DNA of 64,000 nt, from positions 850,653 to 914,652 of the forward strand of contig CAJNDS010000702.1 of assembly GCA_905221605.1 (NCBI GenBank), in the 5' to 3' direction. The stretch is from Symbiodinium natans (taxonomy: Eukaryota > Sar > Dinophyceae > Suessiales > Symbiodiniaceae). Shown here piece by piece: positions 54,445 to 64,000 of the stretch. Each line of letters begins with the position of its first letter. Positions within the stretch are counted from its first letter, which is position 1. Made by a program: the position numbers and the translations under genes. The notes under the pieces were generated by a model. The model was given only the letters and a program-made list of their open reading frames with translations. It searched no databases and was not told the origin of the DNA.

Positions 54445-54828
54445 CCATGTTGCCCAGCCCCTTGATGTCCTTTGAACAAAATGGGCCGTTTACAAAGGCC
54501 TCAGCGGAGCTAGGCCGCGGCCTGGTGCCTGCCTTTGGTGCAGACCGCCGTGCCTACGCCGCTCGGGCTGCCTTGGGGCACAATGAGAATTTTGTGCCAT
54601 CCTGCTGCTGTTGACTGCGAGGCGACTGCTGAAGCTTTGCTGGGTCGCATACGAGTGCGCCGGGTGTTTGCGCTTGGGCAGACAAGGTTCCCATGTGGTC
54701 CCATGTGGTCCCTCAAGCAGGTACAGGGCCCCACAGCATACGTTGCCGAAGCAGAAGGAGGACGCAGCCTTACAGCGAATGTGCTTTTAGTTCGAAACAT
54801 CATGATCATGATTATTCTGGCATGAACG
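54445..54828 (+). CDS. Candidate exons with overlapping coding-like frames
   Basis: 54448-54615 reads MLPSPLMSFEQNGPFTKASA onwards and ends in a stop. About 54600-54800, in another frame, reads VDCEATAEALLGRIRVRRVF, then QGPTAYVAEAEGGRSLTANV. One could splice to the other. No family is recognised. Confidence 0.25.
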
Positions 54829-55741
54829 AGTCGAGAAGCAAAGATTTTGCCAAGCATTGTGCATCCAGGCGCTAGGTCGGTGGAAGCACCAGGCTCCGAA
54901 GCTAGAAACAAGGTGGAAGGTCGTTGGATTGCCATCTGGGGATTAGGGACATAGCCTAGCTAACTCATGCCAGGTTGGGCAGTTGGCTAGTCGAGTTCTG
55001 GGGATGGTGCAAGCTAAGGCATGCATTCTGCCAGCCGATGGATTCAGTCGCTCTCGTTGTGGCTTTGGTCCGGCCTGCCAAAGTATGCAGTGCACCCAAA
55101 GCCAGAATGTAGGCTTCAAACTTCAAACACTTGGCGACTCGCTAAGTGTGTGGTCGCGCTCATGTCTGCTGTTGCCTTCTCACTCACATTTGGACGGCGT
55201 GCTCCATGAAGCCATAAGGCTGAGAATCCCATGACACCGCTAGTGGCAAGCCAGCTTCTCTCGGCCGCCACTGTCTCAGCAATCTCCAGCACCCAAAGGA
55301 CGTTCGGTGTGTTTGGTGGCGACGTGTCAGGACCGGAGCCCTTGGCAACGCAGCCTGCCTCCAAGGCCTGAAGGATTTAATGCACAGTTATTTAGCAGTG
55401 ATTCAAAGACTTTACAACGTCTTTATCATTGGCTGCGCATACATATGATTTGGCCGCCAAGCTCATGAGAGCGCGGGCGTTGAAGAGCTTTAGTAGCACC
55501 AGCACCACCAGAACCAGTACCAACAAGAGCGACAAGTACCACTTCGATCAGCCCCACCCTTTCAATCCTAAATGGTTCGATGTCAGTTCCCAAATGTCTC
55601 CGTGATTGAGTTTCCGGTCAACGGAAAAACGCGGGCTTCAGCTCACTGACCTAGTCTACGATAGGTCACTGAGCCCCCACTCCCTTGACCCTAGATCATC
55701 CTAAGTCGCTTCAAGCCCGCTGCTTGACAAGGGACCTCATC

Positions 55742-56646
55742 ATGGCCTCGGTGAGCCTTCTCGCGTTCGATGCCGCATCAGGTGCGAGCGCAAGTGAGGC
55801 ATGCATGTTTTGTCAGTCCATGTCACCTGCAGCCGAGCACGCGTCAACACAGTTAGTTTCCACATCGCTGGGCGTTTTTTTCCTCTCAGGGTCTTCAACT
55901 GAAGCGGACATTCCACTTCAAATCATGGCACAAGCCGACACCCTGCTTAATGCCAGGGACTTAGATCGAGTGGACAGCTCCAAAGATTTGACACTCTGCA
56001 GTGAAGATCCCAGGTCGAGCTTCGGTCGACGCCTCCCAAGCTGCTGACAGTTTGGACGGCCTGGCCCTGGAGTGAGCCAAAGCCTCAGAGGTAAACAGTC
56101 GCCTCTGCGCATCTCTGCACACTTCGGAGGGTTGGAAGGATGTTGGCGTGTGCTTGAGGCTTCCCGACACGCTTCCAAAGCGGAGTCCCAAGTGCTGGCA
56201 GTTCATGGCAGCCCAAGCGCTGAGACTGCTGTGGAATTCAGAGTGCAACTTTTGGCTGAACTCTGAACCTGCCTGATTGGTCAATGGGCAGCAAAGGTAG
56301 AGATTCTCGGTAAACAGACTTCGAAGAATTCCGCGGCTGCTTGCGCAACGGAAGAACTACCTTTGTTCTACTGAGGAGCGGCATGGACCTGGAAATCCAG
56401 GTTGGTGCGGGGAGTGGCCTGGCCATTGTGAGCTTCCCTGGCACTTATTGAAATGGGGTCTCTGTATGTTTCTGTTGATGCCAAAGCATGCTAAAGCTGT
56501 GTTTCCGCTTGAATGATGTTGAATATACTGAATATATTGAACTGAAGAGGACGACGGTCATGTCTTGTCGGCCGCAGCCAGGCTATGCCATCGACCTCAT
56601 CCCCGTGAAGCCCTTCGTGGAGCCCCAGTTCAAAGGCCTGTCGTGA
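55742..56646 (+). CDS. Candidate gene with a clear C-terminal exon, unknown product
   Basis: The ATG at 55742 opens a frame (MASVSLLAFDAASGASASEA) to a stop at 56045-56047. About 56323-56451 reads FEEFRGCLRNGRTTFVLLRS, GMDLEIQVGAGSGLAIVSFP, then TGA. The last exon, 56578-56646, follows an AG acceptor and reads PGYAIDLIPVKPFVEPQFKG, LS, then TGA. The two 3' segments have strong coding character; a GT donor follows LEIQ. I recognise no domain. Confidence 0.4.
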
Positions 56647-56829
56647 AAGGGTGATACCTTGCTCTCGGGGGCACAAGAGATGCCCTTCTCAGCCTTTCTC
56701 AGTTCCAGGACAACACAGGTGGACTGGAGCCTAGAGTATGTTGATAGCCTTGATACATCGTTGATATACACTTCACTCCAGTGACTCGGAGCAAGCATGA
56801 CCTATTCCATTCAAGATGTTCTTGCTGTT

Positions 56830-56984
56830 CCCTTTGTGCAAGTCAACTCCCTCCATCGGCAGAAGCTCTCGATTTGCTAGCTGCTTTTGGTTTACAAAGC
56901 TCGTATGTCGGAGGCATCATGGTGCAGAAAATCGTCCAGAAGCTGGATACGCTACTTGGCTGTGTCTTGGGTGAGGGCCACTGA
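56830..56984 (+). CDS. Candidate exon, unknown product
   Basis: The frame reads SQLPPSAEALDLLAAFGLQS, SYVGGIMVQKIVQKLDTLLG, then a stop at 56982. It has a helical, amphipathic look. It has no ATG of its own and may belong to a neighbouring gene. Confidence 0.25.
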
Positions 56985-57830
56985 ACATCCCTTGGGATCT
57001 TATGAGAGGGTATTGACGGGCATTTGGTTCTGAGGGAAGGATTAGGTACCTTGTTGTCTAGGCCCCTATAAAACCCTAACTCCAATGCTAGGGCCTCAGG
57101 CGGCCTAATTATGTGCATGGCGGCCGCGTTCAGCGGCTGTCCCTGAGTACACCCGAGTACGTACCAGTACGACCGAGCACGCCCGGACAATCAATCAGTG
57201 ACTTTTCAACAGCGTCCTTCTAAACCGAGTAGAAGCCGCTCATACCCGGTCTTATATACCCGGTCACACACCCGGACATACCGTCATGTGCCTTTTCGCA
57301 ATCGCTGTTTCCTGTCACAGTAGTGTAGATAAATCAGTAGTGAAGCTCGATTGCAGGACCTCGTCATAACTTACCAAAGTCCTACATGTCAAGGGTTTAC
57401 GGTTTAGGGTTTCTTTTGACCAGGTTTTGGGGTTAGGTGATGCACGAATCTGCGGGGGCCTGGACCAGATTCGTTGAGGACAGCCAAGGATGATGAACAC
57501 TAGAAGACATTATATAAAACTTAAACACAAGAAGGGCTAAAGGAGATGCTTTGAGAGCAAAAGGATGCTGCTGGTACTGCGAATCGGACCTGACAGAGTT
57601 GCTAGTCACTGCCAGTGGTGGTCGCTGCCACGGACCTGCTGTTCACGTTGCCAAACCCGGACAGCTACTTTGCGTGGCGCCCTCATGTGACGCATCCAAA
57701 ACATGGTTTGCGTCGCGGATGACTGAGCGAACCCATCAAAGACTCGAGGATTGGGAGTTTGCTGAGGTCACCATTCAGGTAACATCTCCAGATGATTTGC
57801 ACGACGTTGAGGCCAGCCGCATGTGAGATG
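56985..57830. other. Mostly non-coding stretch with diverged short repeats
   Basis: 57143-57275 repeats GAGTAC and ACCCGGTC/ACCCGGAC words (diverged tandem). 57392-57415 contains one TTTAGGG next to a TTTACGG. A weak + strand frame covers 57551-57826 (CHGPAVHVAKPGQLLCVAPS). Confidence 0.35.
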
Positions 57831-57832
57831 GC

Positions 57833-58015
57833 TTGGGATTCAGGCTCCTTGAAGATCTGAAGAAGCCTTGGCACCAGGTCATGGACCTCGTTTCGGCGGG
57901 CCTGGAGCCTTTGGACGAAAACTTAGCTGCGGGAGCTGCCGTGGCTGGTGAAGATCCTTCAGGTGCGACACCGCACCTGTCACTTGCATGGAATTCTTGG
58001 CGTGCCGTGAGAACG
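57833..58015 (+). CDS. Candidate exon, unknown product
   Basis: The frame reads FRLLEDLKKPWHQVMDLVSA, GLEPLDENLAAGAAVAGEDP with strong coding character. The - strand is also open here but reads Cys/Ser/Arg-rich, so the + strand is preferred. Confidence 0.3.
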
Positions 58016-59731
58016 ATCGTGGAGCCGCCGCGTCGAAGTAGGATGAAAGAGATAGAACTGACACGACGCCCGACTTCTGGCACAAGCCCAATCACTAAGC
58101 CCTGCCTCTCTGGCTCGCCCTGTATCGGAAACATGCTGCAGCTCAAGCGTAGGAGCTGAAGCGAAGCGGCCACACGCCTCGCGCACCCGCACCGCTCACC
58201 CACCCCGACCACCTTAAAAGAAGAAGAAAGTTCCGAAACTAACGCCCCCCGAGGACTAGAACTTCGAAGGCCTTATCTGGCCCAAACCCAGGTTTTCGGC
58301 CGAAAATGAGGGCTCGAAAAGGCCAGATTAGCCAGCAAGCCTGTGCCCAGCAACTTCGCCGCATCTTTGGGATTCGTTAGGATGCCCAACCCTTGCTGGC
58401 CGGTCGTTGCACTGCTAAGCAAGCGTTGGGAGTTTTGCAACCCGACCATGCTTGCAACGAAAGAACCCCAATCGCCAGTAAGTCAGAAGTTCAATCACCG
58501 GGAAAGGAGCTTCAAAAGGCGTAGGCCGCGGTCACCTTTTCGGCCTTCTCGGAATGTGAAAGCGGACGCAGACTGTGCGCGAAGATGGCTCCCGTTAAGC
58601 TTGCAGCTGAACAGTGGCTTCTCTTTTTGTGCCAGCTTTTTCTGTTGTAAGCTGATCGAACATCTGGAGACTGCACAGAACTTCAAAGACCTTCATGAGG
58701 TTCGTCGAGACCGAGAAGTCTGTAGCAGCACGGACAAGGAAGCATCGTTGCGGGTCGAAAGCCTTTCCAGCCTCAATTCAGGACTTGGACCGCAACAGCA
58801 ACGGCAACTGCAGCAGCCGCCACAGCAGTAACAGCAGCACCGACCAAGGAAACCAAGTGAACCCAGTGGAAGTCCACGCAATTCCCCGGAAGCCGGATAT
58901 ATTCGAAAAGATGTAGGTCACCTCAGTATATCAGCATCCTGCAAAGTAGGCTCCGCAAGCAGGTGACAATGACTTTGTCTGGGGCTTGCTGTTGGGCCGG
59001 CCAGAGGCTTAATTAGGCTTAGGCACCGTTGCAAACAATCGAAGATAAAAAAGGCGAGCGTGCAGTTTGTGCCTGAGGTCCTGGCAGCGAACAGTAAGAA
59101 GAGATTCTGTACGCTGGCCGGAGCCTCAGTCTGAACTGAGCGGATGCAAAATTTCAGTTTGAGCCACAAAAGTGATGAGCTTGACTGCGCTGCCAAAGCT
59201 GGCAGAGAATCACACAACACAAGCAATCTGAACACATCTGAAAACACTTGTGTTGTTTGGTTTCCAACAGGCAAAGCACATACATGTGGGCCAGAGGCTG
59301 AGCGTGGACGGAGAGAGCACATGTGCTTCGCATGTCTCCGCCAGCGCTCAGTGGCTCAGCGTTGTATTGCCTTTCTTGCCAAGGGTGGCACGCACACATT
59401 GTCCTTCAACTGCATTGCGAACGTCGGCTGCATAGCTTCTAACTTGTGACTGCGCACGGAGTTGAAATAACATGCTTGTAGTCATTTCCATTCAGGCGCC
59501 GGGTGTGTACTCTCTGCCTGCGACGAAAGCCCATTCCGTGAAGTTTCCGGAGGCATTGCGGCTTTGTGCAAATGCTGCAACAAGTGTTGCATGTTGACTT
59601 CGTAGTTGCTCGATCTTGCTGGTAAATGAGCCCTTTGTGTTTGCACGTGTATTCGAAAATGTTCTGCTCGCTCGTGATTCAAAACAGCAGTTCTCTAGTT
59701 CTCTTCTTAGCCTGTTCTACGTGGATCTACA
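58016..59731. other. Stretch with weak coding signals
   Basis: 58640-58830 has overlapping + strand frames (KLIEHLETAQNFKDLHEVRR; also VNPVEVHAIPRKPDIFEKM ending at 58916) around a CAG-rich patch near 58795-58840. No gene can be assembled. Confidence 0.25.
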
Positions 59732-59926
59732 TTGAGCCAGGTGATGGGTTTCAGCGGAGCTGCCTCATTTCTGGTGGAGGACTGCCTAGCGGGCCACGGT
59801 TCTGTCATACTTGCCATTGACATGGATTCCTTCATGCTCCGCCCAGTCATTGGAGTAATGGTAATCGTCTGCCACCTGTTTCCGGTTTCGGCTCCGAACC
59901 TGGGCCTCCTTGTACTCGAACCCTGA
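59732..59926 (+). CDS. Candidate exon with a hydrophobic segment
   Basis: The frame reads GFSGAASFLVEDCLAGHGSV, ILAIDMDSFMLRPVIGVMVI, VCHLFPVSAPNLGLLVLEP, then a stop. The middle could be a membrane segment. No family is recognised. Confidence 0.25.
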   Translation: MSQVMGFSGAASFLVEDCLAGHGSVILAIDMDSFMLRPVIGVMVIVCHLFPVSAPNLGLLVLEP

Positions 59927-61150
59927 GCCATGAAGCCCCTAATCCCTGAATCCAAAAGGTGGACCTGGAGGCCAGATGTTTGAAAAGGTTAAAGGGCTCT
60001 TGAATCCGGGCTTGGCTGGAATCATTCCGGCCTGGTAGTTCAGTTTTCCGGTACCCCGGCTTTGCTGGATTGCATTGGAGTGCCCGTTCTTGGACTTGAT
60101 CGCCAGGCTGCTTTACAGGGCAGATTCGGCTTTATGAATGGGGCTGAAGCCAGGTTTTAGCCAGTGCGTAATAGGAACTTTTTGAGAAGCTTGGGCATTA
60201 TCGGATCATTATCGTTTCCTTGCAGGCACTTTTCATTGCAAACGCTTGTGCGCGCCGCCTCAGTCGGGTTGGCCCAGCGCGGGGTGTCGCATGCGCCACG
60301 TTCCTGGCAGGGGTTCAAGGGGGCCCATGCAGAAGAGGCGGGCTTTCAAGAAAAACCGGTCCGTCGGGCGGGTTGTCGGGGAGGTCCCGGAAAGGGTCCT
60401 AGGGCGAAGGAGACCAGATCCTGGCCTGCTTCCAGACGCTCCGAGCGAATATTGCGGTGAGCTCTGCCAATCGATGTCCACGGGGACGACAGCTTTGGTA
60501 GCAAAGCTGGATATGCAAAGGTGTGTGCACGAAACAAAGCGAGATACAGTGATGCCCAAGAACTCCACAGTCAAGTTGCAAGCGCGCGTGTGACACCAGG
60601 AATACATGTTGTTTGGCATTGTGTGGGCTGTTCACATGGCCCCTCATGTTACCCTGGCTCCTGGTAGAGGACACAGCCGACAGTCCGAATGCAGTGCTCC
60701 TGCCTCAGAGGGCCAGACGGGCCAGTTGCCAGTTGCTGAATCAGGGAACGTAGATACACATACTCAATAACTACAAGTTGAACATACTTGAACTCATGGT
60801 GTTGAATTCAGGTCTGCGCCCATGCTGCAACAGTTTCGCAAGAAGGTCGGTGCAGCGTACCAGGCCATTGACCTTTGACAGCAGATGCCCGGGGTGTGTC
60901 TTGGTGTTGGATCAAAGCTTAGCAAGCACTGCGCCTATGGTCAAACACTATCCGCATCTCTGTACTATCCTGCCTCGAGGTGGATCTTGGACTCCTTGGA
61001 ATGGCTCCTGGAGTCTCATCCATGCTCCCTGTGGCGTGCCCTCAGGCCAGCGCGAGCCGCATGACCATAGCCATCTCCCCAATAAATTGGCTCAGACACT
61101 AGGCTCGCCTCTACACCATAGCAGGACCATAACAGGACGCCACACAAGCA
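59927..61150. other. Stretch without clear genes
   Basis: Only weak + strand frames are seen (for example about 60246-60590, Arg/Gly-rich). No repeats are notable. Confidence 0.3.
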
Positions 61151-61900
61151 TTGGCTCACAGAAAAGCGTTGGCAATGCGGAGGCTTGCCCTGCAGCTGGA
61201 AGCTGCAACCTGGCAAAGGGCATCTGCGAATGTGCCGGGTTTCCAAGAAGATGCTCATCGCGACATTGTCATAGTCGCAGAAACCTCGTTTCTCGATGAG
61301 GCCTCCTCGTCTGGGGATCTTCTCCCATGCGAGGATCTGTCCTCGCAGGCGCAGAAGCTCGTTGCCTCTTGTCACCATGGTCGGGTCCCCGTAGTGATGC
61401 TGGCAGGAGCCTGTCCGACCCAATCCAGAAGCGCCCTTGCATACAGGACACCAGGACCGGAGCCCCGCATGCAGACACTTCCTGCCTTCTGGCATATTTT
61501 TGCATGTATTGTAGGACAGATGTAGTATGAAAAAGGGGTCAGGGTGCGGAGCATATCAAAGAGCAGAGTCTCAAAGCGAGGTTCAAGGGCCAGGGCCGCC
61601 AGGGCCAGCACGCCCGGAGGCGGAGCAGATGTTCCGTCTGTAGTTCCGGCTGCGTATAGGTCCGGCTGTCAGTTGGAAGATGCTGTGGCAATAGCAGTTG
61701 ACAAGGTTCCTGAGACTTTTGATGCTTCCCAATCCAAAGTGGTGATCTCCGGGCTGCTGCTCGCACGGGCCTCAAGCCGACATTGCAGGAAGTGCATCGA
61801 AGCGCCAGATCGCGTAAGGAGCGTGAGAGGATTGCTCGTTGCAGCGCTGAGGCAGTCATGGCGGCGTGCATCTACTCTTACGTAGCAAGGATGAAGACTC
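61151..61900 (+). CDS. Candidate exons, unknown product
   Basis: About 61171-61500 reads MRRLALQLEAATWQRASANV, DIVIVAETSFLDEASSSGDL, CHHGRVPVVMLAGACPTQSR and stays open to 61523. About 61640-61800, in another frame, reads CQLEDAVAIAVDKVPETFDA, then SQSKVVISGLLLARASS. Residue use is typical of coding DNA. The - strand is also open over 61016-61495 but its product is Cys/Arg/Gly-rich and less natural. Confidence 0.3.
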
Positions 61901-62868
61901 CGAGGCCAGCTGCCCTAAGCCGGTACAGGCAGAAACGTAACTGCTTGGGGGCGGGGTTTACGGGGTTGGGGGTGGGAATATGCATAGCGAGGAGGGTTTG
62001 CCCTCAAGTGGTCCAGCGCCCTCCAAACATGAGCAAAAGGCGAGTTGATGGCGAGTTGAGGTATGCGATTCGAGGTTCGTGATAGTTCTGGACGGGTTGG
62101 TGCCAGGAACTTTGCACAGATGGAGATGGAGTTAGGTGGCAGCCTCGGAGAACCAACGTTTGATTGGGCTTGGCCTCGGGTTCCCAGACCCAGGGCACAA
62201 ACGAGAGGCCCCAAATTCTGAGAGACGTTTTGGACTCTGGACACCTACGAGCTCGGCTCCGAAAGTAGAAAATCTTACGGTGCCAATTGCCAAGAACAGG
62301 CTATAGTTACTGGCTACTCGTATTGCTAGCTACATAGGGAGTCCTGCCGTCGGAGCGCCCCAGTCCTGAATCCCCAGCAGCAACAAAGACTTTGACAGCC
62401 GGCAAGCTGGGCTAGCGCGCCGGTTGGCCCTCCGAGAATGGCGTTGCGACGGTGCAAGTGCATGCGCTGTACTTGTGGTCACCCATGGGAGGTGAGCATC
62501 TTGCATGCTTGCCATCCCCAATTGCCCTCTGCTCCCAAGCACCGTGTGTGTGTGTGGGGGAGGGGGGAATACCCAAATCAGACAACAAGCCGGAACCGAT
62601 TCCGCTGCAGGTGCTTGAGACACTCTTGAGACACTCTATGATGTTCCTCAGTCAGATTTTATAAAGAAACATGGGGCGCGGCATTTGGGAGCCAAGTGTC
62701 TGCTCATTTCACTGGCAATAATGAAAGCAAGCCCCTTTCTGCTTTGCATCGTTGTGGTCTGCAAATTTCACAGATGGCTTCCTACAATATTGATGCTATC
62801 ACGTCACCCCTACCCCCCCCAAAGAAAAAAATATTTTACTTCGAACATCCCCACCCTCTCTTAGTAGA
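61901..62868. other. Stretch without clear genes
   Basis: No convincing exon is seen. A short (GT)n followed by a G-run lies at about 62544-62567. Confidence 0.35.
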
Positions 62869-63175
62869 TACTCTAGGGTGGGCACTCCAGGGACACACTG
62901 GGGCTGGTCACTCCTCGGACACTCTGGGGTTGGGCACGAGACTCTGGGGTGGGGAGACGGACACTCTGGGGTTGGGCTCCAGGGAGACTCTGGCGCACCG
63001 CAGGGAAACTCTGGGGCTGGGCACTCCGGGGACATTCTGGGGTTGGGCACTCCAGGAGGGAGACTCTGGGGCTGGGCACTCCAGGGAGACTGGGGTTGGG
63101 CATTCCAGGAGACTCTGGTGCTGGGCACTTTGGGGACACTCTGGGGCACACTCTAAATTTGGGCACTCCGGGACA
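62869..63175. repeat. Minisatellite with ~25-30 bp units
   Basis: About ten diverged units built on GGGCACTCCAGGGAGACTCT followed by GGGGCTG or GGGGTTG. The array makes several frames open on both strands (Leu-Gly-Thr-Pro-Gly or Pro-Ser-type repeats), which are not taken as genes. Confidence 0.9.
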
Positions 63176-63299
63176 GGTTGGGCAGAGCGAGGAGTAGACC
63201 GGGCGAGGAGAAGAGTTCCGGGCGAGGAGAAGAGTTGAGTTTACAATCTAAGAAACCCACACCGAGGGTGGGGAAAAACAAATCAAGCGTCAATTGAAA

Positions 63300-63330
63300 C
63301 TCTGCTGGGGGGGGGGGGGCGGGGGGCCAT
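63300..63330. repeat. G-run
   Basis: A run of G residues interrupted once by C at about 63307-63326, directly before the tandem duplication. Confidence 0.85.
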
Positions 63331-63340
63331 TCCCTCCTGC

Positions 63341-63560
63341 CTCCAATATGGCCCCCACATCACTTCTTGCCTTCACGCTACGTATGGGCAGTGGGCTTCG
63401 CCCCTCGCACGACTAAAAAGCATTGTCTAGCCTTCGTGGCCCCGATTTCCCTCCAATATGGCCCCCACATTATTTCTTGCTTTCAGGCTACGTATGGGCA
63501 GCGGGCTTCACCCCTGCGCACGACTAGAAGCATTGTCTAGCCTTCGTGCCCCCGATTTCA
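63341..63560 (+). repeat. 110 bp tandem duplication
   Basis: Copy 1 is 63341-63450 and copy 2 is 63451-63560. Both run from CTCCAATATGGCCCCCACAT through CTACGTATGGGCAG and GCATTGTCTAGCCTTCGTG to CCCCGATTTC, with about ten differences. Confidence 0.92.
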
Positions 63561-64000
63561 AGTTTACATGAGGTTCGCAGCCTTTCGCGGCCATGGACGA
63601 GGTGGCGATTGAAATTCGTCTTTTGATGTGTTTTGTTGCTAATGGTCTTGGCAGAGTCACATGGAAGCAAAGAAGCCCAGCCTCTCTGGAATCAGGTTGC
63701 TGCTTCGGAACTCCAAGGGGTTTCGTGACAAACGCATGTATGTGATGTGACAGAGGCTGCCCTTGTCACAGTGGTTGTAAGAGAGTCTGTTTTGCCGGCG
63801 CCTGTTCAGGAAGCTGCTCCAAGCACAGATACTTTAACGGTGCCAGAGCGCGGCTCCCATTCGCTGCTTGTCCCTCTTTGCAAATTATGAAAACACATGT
63901 ATCTCCAATCGGTCAGGGTTCAGTCCTATCGAGGGCACGTCGTAGACCAGTGAAGTTTTCAGAAAGACTGCCAGTTCAGCTCTTGCAGATTCTTGTTGCG
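63561..64000. other. End of window
   Basis: No supportable gene or repeat is seen. Confidence 0.4.

Noticed and set aside
57775-58212. A 145-codon - strand open frame
   Set aside because: It is Ser/Arg-rich and is best explained as antisense to the + strand segment FRLLEDLKKPWHQVMDL.
61016-61495. A 159-codon - strand open frame rich in Cys, Gly and Arg
   Set aside because: It overlaps a + strand segment with more natural residue use and agrees less with the orientation of neighbours.
62696-63238. A 180-codon + strand frame through the minisatellite
   Set aside because: Most of it is the translation of tandem repeat units, with all strands and several frames equally open.

Overview
This is a eukaryotic nuclear window, most likely from a dinoflagellate, with Symbiodiniaceae or a close relative as best guess. 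Four things point there. (1) Protein homology is broken into short exons, and many introns start with GC (some apparently GA) and end with AG. (2) There is an interstitial block of TTTAGGG, the telomere unit of dinoflagellates, plants and relatives. (3) Essentially every convincing coding segment lies on the + strand, as in dinoflagellate unidirectional gene clusters. (4) Non-coding DNA is full of homopolymer G/C runs, microsatellites and tandem repeats. No bacterial operon, CRISPR array, rRNA or convincing tRNA was seen.

Layout. 0.65-11.5 kb: one long split gene for a putatively secreted protein that joins two domain families normally encoded side by side in bacteria, DUF1800 then DUF1501, with a PA14 domain and a Cys-rich module inserted into DUF1800. 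This is the best-supported and most unusual item. 13.5-15.0 kb: two open frames of 176 and 243 codons, perhaps two exons of one gene. 15.7-18.6 and 22.2-25.2 kb: chains of + strand exon-like segments of unknown function. 25.2-26.9 kb: a repeat island with a ~240 bp tandem array and a large G-run/C-run inverted repeat. 27.9-33.9 kb: a probable multi-exon gene (or two) for Pro-rich, RS-rich and RGG-rich nuclear RNA-processing-type protein. 37.3-38.4 kb: an intronless SNAPC3/SNAP50-like gene (snRNA-activating complex subunit). 41.49-41.53 kb: interstitial telomere repeats. 42.2-43.3 kb: an intronless gene for a membrane protein with a glucosidase-II-beta/LDLa-like Cys module. 48.9-56.7 kb: many + strand exon-like segments, probably several genes. 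57-62 kb: sparse exon-like segments. 62.9-63.6 kb: a minisatellite and a 110 bp tandem duplication.

Limits. Exon boundaries were set by reading-frame continuity and, in the DUF1800/PA14/DUF1501 gene, by recalled family motifs. No transcript, alignment or database search was available. For low-confidence loci only the exon-like stretches are supported, not gene boundaries or functions.
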